A DNA stretch of 64,000 bases from Phycomyces blakesleeanus NRRL 1555(-). Lineage: Eukaryota > Mucoromycota > Mucoromycetes > Mucorales > Phycomycetaceae. This document shows, piece by piece, positions 47,989 to 58,779 of the stretch. The stretch is taken from positions 1,108,572 to 1,172,571 of the forward strand of contig NW_017265142.1 in the NCBI RefSeq assembly GCF_001638985.1, given 5' to 3'. The position numbers and the translations under genes are program-made. Positions within the stretch are counted from its first letter, which is position 1. Each line of letters begins with the position of its first letter. A model generated the notes under the pieces. The model was not told where the DNA came from, searched no databases, and saw nothing but the letters and a program-made list of their open reading frames with translations.

Positions 47989-49317
47989 AAGTATGTATCT
48001 AGAAAGTATGTATAAAGTGGATAAGGGAGAAATAAATGGGTCTTGGGCAAATTTAATTTTATAGGTGTACAAAAGAGCCTAGGACTTTTCTAAACCCAGA
48101 ATAGAGTTTTTATATATATAGATATATAAGCAGATGTTTTTTTTTCATCTTTTTATTATTAATTTGAGTTGATTTGATTCGATATATTTCTATCTTCTTT
48201 ATTTCATATGTACTTCTTTTCCGTATTTTATTAATGCTGTTTTAAGTACCAAAAAAAGTAACTCTTCTTCTCCTCTTTTCTTTTTGTCGCTGTTGTCGTT
48301 GTTACTCTTTAATACGTCAATATGTGACCCTTGAGTGTAACAAGAGTACCACACTTCTTTTATAAGCCATCTCCGTAAAAAAAAAAAGAGAGAGAAGAGA
48401 AGACTGATATATAGTAATATACACACAGAGATAAAGAATAATAAGAAGAAGTGTCCTGTTGTAAACTATATACGCTTTCTGTTTAAGCTAAAATATGTCA
48501 TGCCTAGTAAGATCGAAAGCTTAGAAAGTGCTAATTTATGATGATAACGAAATGGGAGTGGGATCTTTGGTTCCTGTTGATCAGTGATTGAGTTTATATG
48601 TAATGCAACACCCGCAGTGCGCATTCATGCCATAAAAAAATAAATGTATTGTCCGCTTTTCAAAAAAGAAAAAAATAGTGCTGATTCTGGTGGTGATTTT
48701 GGAAAATGTCTATTATGTTTTCCAAAATCACCACCAGAATCAGCACTCTTTTTTTCTTTTTTCTTTTTCAACACTCGGTAAAAAAGTAAGCTTAGGCTAG
48801 ATTTATTGCTTTGTGGTATTTTGAAAATTGGATTTTTTTTTATTCTATTTTATGCCATTGAAAGGTGCCAATATACGGCAATTTCCAGCTGATTTTCTTC
48901 CTCTTCTTCGTTAATATTAACAATCTTCAACTTGACTTATAAGATTACCTTTGCTATAGTTTTCAAATAGGTTATCAGTTTCTGATATTTCTTACAAAGT
49001 ATCTAATTATATATCCAAAAACAAAAATCTCGGCTTTTTTTCTCCCTAGTAATTCGGCAAAGCTCTTCCCATTTACCATTTTAAAACTTCTTACTTTTCC
49101 TAAGCCACAACTTTTTCTTCTTTCTTTTTTTTTATCGGATTTTTGCGCGGCGATAATAAAATAATCGTTCTGGGTTTCATTTGCATGTTCTTTTTTTCTC
49201 TTTTTTTTCTTTTTGGATCAGCGCAAAATTAACTTTTGCATCAAGTTGTGACTCTATTTTCCAGAAGTAGTGGTACTTCTTGGTGATTACTGCAACCAGA
49301 AAATAAAATAAAAAATA
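47989..49317. other. Intergenic region between divergent Myb-like and J-protein genes
   Basis: Shared promoter region of two divergent genes. It contains a strong inverted repeat at 48662-48762 (separate entry). No other gene is seen. Confidence 0.5.
48662..48762. repeat. Near-perfect 45-nt inverted repeat (long hairpin)
   Basis: The left arm 48662-48706 and the right arm 48718-48762 pair at 44 of 45 positions around an 11-nt loop. The inner 30 nt are perfect and of mixed sequence (AGTGCTGATTCTGGTGGTGA on the left); the outer 14 nt are A/G against T/C tracts. The single mismatch lies at 48676/48748. Such a foldback could be a small hairpin element, an RNA hairpin or a cruciform. Confidence 0.9.
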
Positions 49318-51383
49318 ATGTCAAGCGTAGATCACTACAGTGTTCTTGGTGTGTCAAAGGATGCATCAGCAATTGAAATCAAGCAGGTAAGAATCAAAAC
49401 CCAGATCTGATCTCACAAAATCTCACAAGATCAATTAATAATAATGCTTAATATTTTTTAGGCCTATAGAAAATTGGTAATACGATCTAGATCATTACCA
49501 TGCGATATAATATATAAATCTATGAAGAATCAAAGATGAATTTTGCTCTTGCTCGAACCGATATTATACAAAAAAACGAATAAAGGGAATCTAATTTTTA
49601 ATTTAATTGTTTGGTATACATAGGCTATAAAATATCACCCAGACAAAAACCCTGAAGGTGCCGAAAAGGTGAGGGTTTTAATAATTGATTTGATTTGATT
49701 TGATATGATTTAAGTTGGTCATTGATCAATTGCTTGATTAATTCATCTGATTGATTAATACTTATTATTATTACTAGTTCAAAGAAGTTGTTCATGCCTA
49801 TGAAACTCTTTCAGACGAAAAGAAACGTGCAGCATATGATCGTGGAGAGGATACTTCGATGGACGGTACCTTTAGATTTGATGAAAGCATGTTTGACATG
49901 CTTTTTGGTAACTCTTATAAACGTAAGTAATAGATATATATATATATCTATATTAGAAAAAAGTACAGTCTTCTCACAAGCATTTATTAGGTTCGTTTTA
50001 TGATGAAGATGGTGAGGACGACAATGAAGGTCCTAGACACGGAACTCCTGTCAAGCTCAAGGTTACTTTGGAAGAACTTTATACTGGCTGTACACGCAAA
50101 ATGGAGTTTAGCCAGCGTCAAGTTTGTAAAGCATGTCGTGGGTGAGTTTCATATGTATATATATATAATGTGATTAATATAAATAGATATAAAAAATACT
50201 GACTTTTTTTTATGGTGGGTATAGAGTGAAAAATTCAAAGATTCGTCGTAGTACGTGCCCAACGTGCAAAGGCACAGGTACAGGACAACCCCCACGAAAT
50301 AAAAAGGCCAAAAATGCACCCAAGTCGAGACCACAAAAATGCAAAGAATGCCAAGGTGTTGGAAAGGTCAAGATGGTTGATACGTGCAAAGTGTGCAATG
50401 GAGAACGTTACAAAATGGAAGATACCACGGTCGAAGTGAAGGTACCAAAGGGTGCATCCCCTGGCTTTACTATCGAGCTACCAGAAAAAGGAAATGAAAC
50501 TGTAAGTAAAACAAAAAATATATAACATTTAGTACAAGATATATATATTGTGTGTATTTCTGTAAACGCCTTTGGTTCCCTTTACTACCCTACCATATCA
50601 TAATCTACCATTTTCTCATATGTCAATTGTTTATTTTGCAGGCTGGATCAGAAAAAAGGGGAAATTTGCTGGTTGTTATTTCTCAACAGAAACACAAAGT
50701 ATTCAAACGACTCCACGATGACCTTGCAGCAACCGTACAGATAACTCTAACAGAGGCACTGACAGGATTCAACAGAGTGCTTTTGGTCCATCTGGATGGT
50801 CAACCGATCAAGGTCAGCCATCCCGGTGGAAATGTCATTAAACCCGGAATGCAAAAGATCATCAAGAAAATGGGCATGCCTGTCCAAGACAACCCACGAA
50901 CAAAGGGTGATCTGTACATCAAGTTTGACGTTGTGTTCCCTGACAAGATCGACATACCAAAAGACAACAAGATCACATTAGAAGATTTGCTCCCAAAGAC
51001 CACAGAAAACGCTTTATCAGACGAGGCTGATGATCTTCCTGAACATATACTTATAGATACCGAAGGTTTAGAAGTAAGCTTCTTTTCGGTTTTTGGCTTT
51101 GCATGAAAACGTATATCTAACACTATGTACTAACAAACCCCCTAAAAAAAAACTTGCTTTCCCAAATATTTTCTTTCTTTCTCTCCATTAGTTTGATCAC
51201 AATGAGCATGAAGAAGATCATGAGAATGGCCATGAATGTGATAGTTGCTTTGATTCGGACGAGTACGGCGATAATTTAGAGGATGATTACTTTTCAGAGT
51301 CTTCGGTCGAATACCATGATATTGGAAGCATGGGTGGCGGTAGATTCCACAATAACGCTGGCGTAGGCTGCAACCAACAATAA
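49318..51383 (+). CDS. DNAJA-type Hsp40 co-chaperone, farnesylation motif, eight exons
   Basis: Delivers unfolded clients to Hsp70 and stimulates its ATPase; Ydj1/DNAJA class. Exons: 49318-49386, 49462-49476, 49624-49668, 49778-49922, 49991-50141, 50225-50501, 50642-51073, 51192-51383, giving 441 residues. The J domain (1-65) has HPD at 33-35. The Gly/Phe-rich linker is very short and acidic (EDGEDDNEGPRHG). The zinc-finger region has four CxxC pairs (137/140, 153/156, 181/184, 196/199). The first and last have lost the usual GxG (CKACRGVK, CKVCNGER). The C-terminal client-binding domains follow (LPEKGNE, HPGGNVIKPGMQKIIKKMGM). The protein ends in CNQQ, a CaaX-type farnesyl signal. Exon 2 is a 15-nt microexon coding AYRKL, needed to complete QAYRKLAIKYHPDKN. 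Confidence 0.9.
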
Positions 51384-51629
51384 TCAATCATTAATCATCA
51401 ATAACCATCATATTAATCACTAGCATTGTATAAAACAAACCAACAAAAAAGAAGACAATTTAGAAATCCATTGCTTTTTTCTTTCTGTTTAAAAAGCCTA
51501 AAATAAATTTAATGAAGCATAATAGACCCATCACTCTGTAAACATCTCTCTATATATATTTGTCTTTTGGGAGGTGTTTTATTCTTGTCAAGCATTTGAT
51601 TCATTATCAATATATATATATATATAAGA
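51384..51629. terminator. 246-bp shared 3' region of two convergent genes
   Basis: The J-protein gene (plus) and the UPF0658-like gene (minus) end within 246 bp of each other. AATAAA-like A/T-rich signals occur on both strands (for example AAATAAA near 51501), so their transcripts may overlap. Confidence 0.3.
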
Positions 51630-53078
51630 TCATTTTATTACAGAATGACAGTCTGAGAAAAAACAGGTATCTGTACTTTGCTTAGGTTCTGATCGCAAAG
51701 CAGTACCCATACTGTAGGGTGGCTCTGTATGTTCTGGTACCATCGGAGGGGGTTTTTTCTGTGGATGTGTGCAACTATGGCACATGGGCTGAGGTAGATT
51801 TATTCCGCGGATTTGATTGAGAAAACAAGTCAGGCTGACAACAATTGTCAAGAGAGTAAAAACAAGAGTGATGCTGATAGATAATTGAAGGTAAGAGCGA
51901 ATAATCTGGATCAAAGCAAGTTATTTTTTTTAAAAAAAAAATGTTACTTTATCATCTTGTAGATAATTCTCTACCAAAAAAAATACCTTTAAAATTTCTT
52001 GGTTCAGGACAGAAACAAGCGATAATGATATAATTCGGTAAACAAAATAACCAAATGACAAAATGGTAGCAGTCGCAAAAGCAAGCGTGAGTTGAGAGCT
52101 TTCTTTTAGGACAGCATACCACCCCAGAAGGAGAATGAGTGCAGATGCAAGAACCACAGCCGGTACTTCCCAATACGGCACAGGATAACCTGTTATTGTT
52201 GCCGGTACTAGTTGAACTATATAAAAGAAGCAAAAGAATGCATCAAACTTGAGAAGGCTGACCAGAGCAGTCGCTGCCAAGATAGCCTTTTTGGTATTGT
52301 CATCGAATGAGTGAAGATAATGGCTAGTCCAGGTAGAAGCGCGGTAAAGACGAATCAAGCAGAGCAGAAAAACAATAGAACAAGCCAAGGTGACTCCAAA
52401 TACAGCATATTCTAGAGACTGGAACTTGGTTTTGTAGAATTCGGTATCATTTCTGGTAAAAACTAGTGGGTAATTGGTTGTGCTAAATGTATTATTCCCC
52501 TCAAGAGAGTCATCACAGATCATAAAGTCTTTTAAGCTGCTGTGATACACCTTTATAATTGCAAATACGAGTATTAATGTTTCTATAAATCAATGAGTCG
52601 GTGAATCAGTGAATCAGTCAAGCAATTTATCAATTAATCAATATATATATAGAGGTGTCTTACGGAATATCATTGTCATACAGAGCTGAGGCATGTTGTG
52701 TTGTTTGAGGAGATCAATATATAATAATACTTGATATACTTGGGTAATGATTGCAAGACCATGATGTGTCACATTGGCCAGCGAGAGTCCCATGTTGGTA
52801 ATAGACAAGACGCAGTGTGAAGAAAATGAAACATGATAGTATATCAAGGCTGCTTCTAGTGCCGAAACCACCAAAGCTTCCAAAATGATATTCCATAAAA
52901 GAATATAATGCATTCTTGGCAATGTATTTGATAGATTGTGCTGCTCAGCTATACTGATCGATTCTGGAGTTCTTGAAGAGGAAGAATACGAAGAGGAAGA
53001 CATCGACGCAGGACTTCTGTGTAATGAATTGGATGATTCATTATTCTCTGGTTTCCCTTTATCGAGAAAGTGAACCAT
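51630..53078 (-). CDS. Multi-pass membrane protein, UPF0658 (Golgi) type, three exons
   Basis: Exons (minus): 53078-52664, 52582-51987, 51905-51630, giving 428 residues. The N-terminal about 50 residues are Ser-rich and cytosolic-looking. Hydrophobic segments follow: YILLWNIILEALVVSALEAA, HGLAIITQVYQVLLYIDLL, QTLILVFAIIKVY, YAVFGVTLACSIVFLLCLI, ALVSLLKFDAFFCFFYIVQL, VPAVVLASALILLLGWYAVL, a further pair to residue about 335, and a last one (LVFTLLTIVVSLTCFL). The LLKFDxFFxxxFxxQ helix and WYAVxKE after the next helix fit the UPF0658 family, named after a fission-yeast Golgi membrane protein of unknown function. The tail has CHSC and CFFSDC pairs. The start is the ATG at 53078; an in-frame start at 53153 is possible. 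Confidence 0.72.
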
Positions 53079-56000
53079 AGCAGTAAAGATTGTTATTTTA
53101 TTTTGTGAAGATAAAATAAAATAGATTGAAACAGAAAATCTTGAGAATGACAAAGCTCAAAATATATATTAGGCAGAGTATTTATAATCTCCAAGAGCTA
53201 TTTCCAATAAGCATTTTATTATGTACAAAAAGGAGAGCATATACAAAGTATTCAATTGCATCCTAAAAATGGTACTCAAGAAAACGTTTAATTGAATATA
53301 CAAGTTTTATAATAAATTCTGCTTTGAATCAGGATTAATTTTTGTTTTATTTTAAGGAAACGTAGAAGAGACTATTGATTAAAAGGTTCATAGTTATTAT
53401 TATTTGTTACAACTAAAAGACTATAGATGGGATGTACAAGAAGTAGTTCCAAGTATTTCTTGGCCAAGAATTGAAGGTCTAGAAAGTAAATGAGGTAATT
53501 AAAATACAAAGATCTTTGACTGAGTTTAGGAGGTCCTAATAGACTATGGTTAATGATGTAAATTATTAGAGATATATTAAACTATATTCAACTAACCTTT
53601 TTAAACCGTTTTGACGATCTGTGCTTGTTGAAAGACAAACTACCAAAATCCTGGGTTTATTTCGGGATTTATTGATACCAGTTTAGAACGGTTAACTCAA
53701 CCAGATGTTACTTTCAAAGACCACCACCATAGATAAGATAAGTCCTATTTTGATGATTTATTTAAAAAAGAATGAATTGAATTGAATTGAATTGAACGCT
53801 ACTTTTATATTGTCTATATACTTCTTGTATGTTGGAGTAATAACTTAAAATCAAATCATCTTTACTAACCTCTCTTTTTTTTTTACAACGCAACTGAAAC
53901 ATTGTCTTTTACCAAGAAATAATTTAGCGGATCTTTCTTGGGATTCAATTCGAAAGGATGATCTTCATATAGAATTCATACTTTAATAATCTAATATTTA
54001 CGCTCCTCGATATCACTCTTACTGGTTGGCTATCTCGAAAGATTCTAATTGCCAATCAAATTCCTGGTATCTTTTTTTTTTTAAAAAAAATATGATAATA
54101 TAAAAAAGAAGAATCTAGAAAAAGAAAAGAAAAGAAAATCATAGTGAGGTAAAGACCCTTAGAATTCTTATTTTCATCAATTCACCAAATTGACTATATT
54201 CATTCACTCGTATAGCCATATTATTGAAAGTATCCATGGGTCAAACAGTGCATTTCCCTCCCTCTCTTATCTTCCTTCTTTGATAAGCACCGATCATATC
54301 TCAGATAAGAAAAAATTAGAATAAAGGAAGAACTAATGGCCGTTTGATCAAAACATGTATATTGAAGACAAAAAAATTAAGTTCTCAGAAAAAAAAAAAG
54401 AAAATCTATTTTCTTATGTGCCTTATACATATATATATATATACATAAGTCGAGGCTGTCAAGTATACCAGAATAAACCATTATGACGCTTGATGTTAGT
54501 GATAGTCGATAGTTAATATTTAATAGAGGTATGGTTTTACTTCTTTGGTGATGAAACATACTTGCGGAATAACGCAAATCTTCCGAATGGTCGGACGTAT
54601 CCACAAACACTAGATTCGCTATTTAAATAATTGTCGACTGATACAAGAGGCTAATACACATCTTATAAAATATTAAAGTAGTTTAGCCAAGACAATTCAG
54701 AGCAAAAAGTGTCTCGCTAGCTTTTTTTTCAAAGAAAAAAAAAGAAAATATTGCTTTGGCAAGCTTCTCACTTTGACCAGAGAAAATACAAGATTATACT
54801 TAATTTGGTGTATAAAGTTAATTTTGCATTTGTTGCTGTGGTTGACGCATAAAATGTGCGGCTCTTTAAATAAATAGTCATTTTTACAAAAGTAGACAAG
54901 AAAGAGAAACACTGTAATGTCCAACATATTCAACACGCTTGATGGTATTCACAGCAGTTGCGGTTAACCGCGTCGGCAAAAAAGTTAATAGATAAAGTCG
55001 TCTTATTATTCAAGATGGTAGCTCAGCTGGCTAGGAAGTCATTTGAATATTTTAATGACTAATGTGGACTTGGGAATGTGATCGTATTGATTGTTTAGGC
55101 AACCATTCTTGCAGAAATAAATAAAAAGAATAAACTTGAGAAAGATGTTCTTTATTTCGAGATTATTTTCTCCTCTTTTTTCCGTTGGAATTTATATTAT
55201 TACTGTGTGGTTCAACTGGCTGAACAGAACAGCATACACTAAGCAGATACAAGTTTTGCTATTAGTTAATTAAGCAGCACAAAAGCACATTAGCTTGATC
55301 AGGCTTGCCTTGGCGATAACAGTATTTGCTATGCAAGAGCAGCCATATAAATAGATATATTTGTAAAAGAATAACAATAATACTTCTTAAATTTATGATC
55401 ATTTGTTTTTACCGGGCCATCATACAAATAAGAATTCTATACAGTTGACATTGACAGTCTAAAAGCTCCAAAAAAAAGGGTAAAATTATTGAACAACTTT
55501 GGTTGGCTAGGCTTTCTTTTATTACCACTTGACTTGAGAAGAAGATAATGCTTTTGATAAAAGATATGGTACTATGAGTACATATTATCTAGTATGTATT
55601 CGAAGTAATTCTGCCCTCTCCTTCTTTGAGCTTTTATTCTGCCCACACCAACTATTTGAATATTTATTTCTATTCATATTAGTTGTAAGCAGATGAAGCT
55701 TTATATGATTGTACCATTTCCATACTATCATTATTTTTACAGCTTCCTAGGAGTTTCTTTAGAAAGCAATAAAGAGGATCATGTTCTACTTGAAATATCC
55801 TTTGTCATGCTCAAAAAACTCTAAAGTAGTACCAAAAATCTACCTCTTCAATTCTTTACGAATGATAAAAAATTCATATAGAACGCCAAAAAGAGGAATT
55901 GAGTCTTAAAAAAATAAGACAGGGAAATTTTCTTTAAGCCAATAATATTGTATATGAGCTTGCAACTACCACATTTGTAACCAAAAAGCAGAAAAAAGAG

Positions 56001-56082
56001 AAAGTCTCTGGTGGTTAGATTATTACGCACGCTTATTCGTATCTTTTTTTTTATTTTCTTCTTCTTTTAAAGATTCCGCGCA
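53079..56082. other. 3-kb AT-rich intergenic region
   Basis: No gene seen. A tRNA-like piece at about 55012-55095 was considered and rejected. Minus-strand frames at 54377-54610 and 54697-54936 are not credible. Confidence 0.5.
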
Positions 56083-58176
56083 ATGTCGGAAGCTAATGAT
56101 ATACACCAGCCTCATCTAACTGAAACTCAAGCTACACAATCACCCACCACAAGCCAGCAATCGCCCGAATCCCAGGAGCAAGATGATTCTAGCCCGGTCG
56201 CACCAAGTGCACCGCCTATTCAACAAGAGCCACCAGCACAATTGCAGACATTAAAAGAAGCATTTCCAAGTGTTGAGGTTGATGTAATTGAAGCTATTCT
56301 AGAGAGCCAAGGAGGTCAACTCGAAGCAGCCTTCGAAGCTTTGCTTGCTATATCAGACCCGAACTACAGACCCGAACCTACAAACAATATTCCACCGCAA
56401 CCAGCACCAGCACCACACCCAGCACCACACCCACCTGTTCAGCAGACACAACCATCGGAATACTATCAGCCTCAAAGAGAAATACCTGCTCAGCATGAAA
56501 ACCTACAGTCTAATAATAATACTAATGAGAGAATACCACCACCAAAGCCTCCTCGCCCACAGCAACAACGACCAAACAATTTTACTCAACAGAGCTCAGG
56601 ACTACAAAACCAACCCTATGGTTATTGGGCTGGGACACAGGACCCATCAATTCAGACCAGAAGCCAGATATCCGTTGAAGAACAGTTGCGGATGGACGAA
56701 GAGTTTGCTAGACAACTTGCAATGGAAGATGCAAACGAGTCTGATTATCAATACCAGCGCAAGTATATATAACATATACACAATCTGTACGTGTCTTATT
56801 TATTCAATACGATAAACTTAGGCCAACACCAGAGACAAGGATACCAAAGACAGCGACAGCAGAGAGTAGATGATGATAGTGATGATGATGACCCTTTATT
56901 CAATTTTCAAGGTAACGTTATAAAGTAAGAAAGAATAGAAATATCTGGTGAATTGTATTCAATCCGGAATTATTAAAATACCTTATTTTATTGAACTGTT
57001 TTGTATAAAAAGAGGAATTTCCTGTGATTAAGGAAAAGGTTATTGAGGTTGGCAACGGTAAGTGGTACAGATACATTTAACTGGTTGAATTATTATTGAC
57101 ATGTGCTGTGTAGCTGCCAAAAAAAAGGTTATAGATCTCTTCAATCAATTCAAAGCTAGTCGAAACAACATGTCCTCTTCCGGATCTTCGATACCGACTA
57201 CAAATGTACACTACAGGTAATTTTTTTTTTGAAATAATGGTAGTATTGTGGGTAATAATGAATCAATTTAGAGGTCTACCGAGTGATGATGGAGATGATC
57301 TGCTTGCAGGAGACATGTCTGCATTACATCTGTCTGACAATGATGTATACGCCCAAACACGTGGTGTAGTAAGACCTAGGACAACGCCTGAGAATCAAAC
57401 ATACATAGGTAAATGAAATAAAATAATATATATATATATATATATATAATTTGTAACAAATTGAAATATAGAAGAAGACCAAGAAGATCAAGAGGATCAA
57501 GGTGAACTGCGGAGCAATATTATACATGTCAATCGTCCTTTTGTCCCACCCGTCAAGACGCAAAAATACAATGACGCTTGGTCTACAGAAGAGCAGCTCC
57601 GTTCGGATGAAGCCTTGGCAAGGAGGCTAGCCAATGAAGACATGATAGAGAGGGGATGTAAGTAGGACAAATCCGGTGGGACAATAGATGCGTAACCTGT
57701 TTGGTATTGATTACATATTTTTATTTATTTATTTTAGCCCTTGGTACAAATACTTCTGTTACTGGTATCAGGGCACCTAGCCCTTCTCAAAGTACTACCC
57801 CTACAAAGGCTTCAGAAGATCCTGTATCAAATCCAGAAAAAGGTAAACCGGATTTTTGATTGTTTTTTGTTTTGTTTTTTACTTTACTTTATATACACCC
57901 ATCTGAACTTTACTGTTTAAACAACAGAAATTCCCGAGAGTAGCCCGATAAAAGAACAGGACAACAAATCAGAGAATAAAGCCAAGGAAGAAGAAGATGT
58001 TCCGTACGTTATTGGAGACGATGATTCTGATGATGATCTTGTTGATGAAGATGAAGATACTGCTGTGAAAGGTAAGAGTAAATAATTGATTAATTGAGTT
58101 CGATCTAATCGGTGCGTTCTGTGTAGAGCATCCTCGCAACAAATATGAGCAAAAGCCCCATAGTAAAACAGAATAA
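56083..58176 (+). CDS. CUE-domain ubiquitin-binding protein (Cue5-like), nine exons
   Basis: CUE domains bind ubiquitin; the fungal Cue5 group links ubiquitinated aggregates to Atg8 for autophagy. Exons: 56083-56762, 56835-56911, 57013-57057, 57114-57216, 57272-57408, 57472-57657, 57738-57842, 57928-58071, 58127-58176, giving 508 residues. The CUE domain is at residues 55-95 (LKEAFPSVEVDVIEAILESQ, later FEALLAI; the MFP-like motif is AFP). A Pro/Gln-rich linker follows. A twice-occurring motif, EEQLRMDEEFARQLAMED (199-216) and EEQLRSDEALARRLANED (387-404), flanks the middle part. EEFPVI (253-258), preceded by an Asp run, has the form of an Atg8-interacting motif. The C-terminus is acidic. The junction after exon 1 is the least certain (acceptor CCAGAG at 56834). 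Confidence 0.82.
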
Positions 58177-58779
58177 ATGAGATGATTATATTACCAAAAC
58201 TTGCTTCAAATATATACATATACAAACATATATCATTTAATACTTTTAAACGAAAAGGACTATCGGACCCAAAATCATACTGTTATATATAGTTTGACGT
58301 GTCCAAGGAGAGAAGAAGATTGGGTAGGTTTGATTGCTGTTGTAATTGAATGACCGTTCTTGCCATTGGACATCCTCTACTGTGCTGTTTAGATTCCGCA
58401 ATCGCTAATCAGAGCTATCCGATAGCCTGTTGTCACCGAAGTTCTCTTCTTCTTCCTCTTCTTCTTTTAAAAAAAATTATACCCGACAGGACAGAAATTA
58501 TAGAGAAAAAAAACGCTGCAAATCAATCCACTTATATTATAGTTTTGCTGCCATAGTAGCCCTAATTCCTTCTGCTTCCTCTCCCTCCATCCCTCTCTTC
58601 CTTATCCTCGTTCTCTACATTCTTCGTATTATTCTTTTTTTCTTTTATTACTACTGCTTCTGTTGTTACCATCACTACCGCCACTACCACTATTACTACT
58701 ATTACTATTACTACTACATATCTAGTCTTTTTATTTTATATTATATCTTAAAGAACATTTCTTGTTCAGTATTTCTATA
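58177..58779. other. Promoter and 5' leader region of the zinc-finger gene
   Basis: 603 bp without a gene. A strong pyrimidine-rich tract (about 58560-58640) and an ACT/TTA trinucleotide run (58660-58720) precede the start codon. Confidence 0.5.

Noticed and set aside
49259..49266. TTCnnGAA heat-shock-like palindrome 52 bp before the J-protein start
   Set aside because: Only one inverted pair, with no third unit in correct 5-bp spacing, and it lies very near the start codon.
55012..55095. tRNA-like sequence (GATGGTAGCTCAGCTGGCTAG)
   Set aside because: The D-arm-like part is present, but the T-loop lacks GGTTCRANTCC and the acceptor and anticodon stems do not pair well. At best a tRNA relic.
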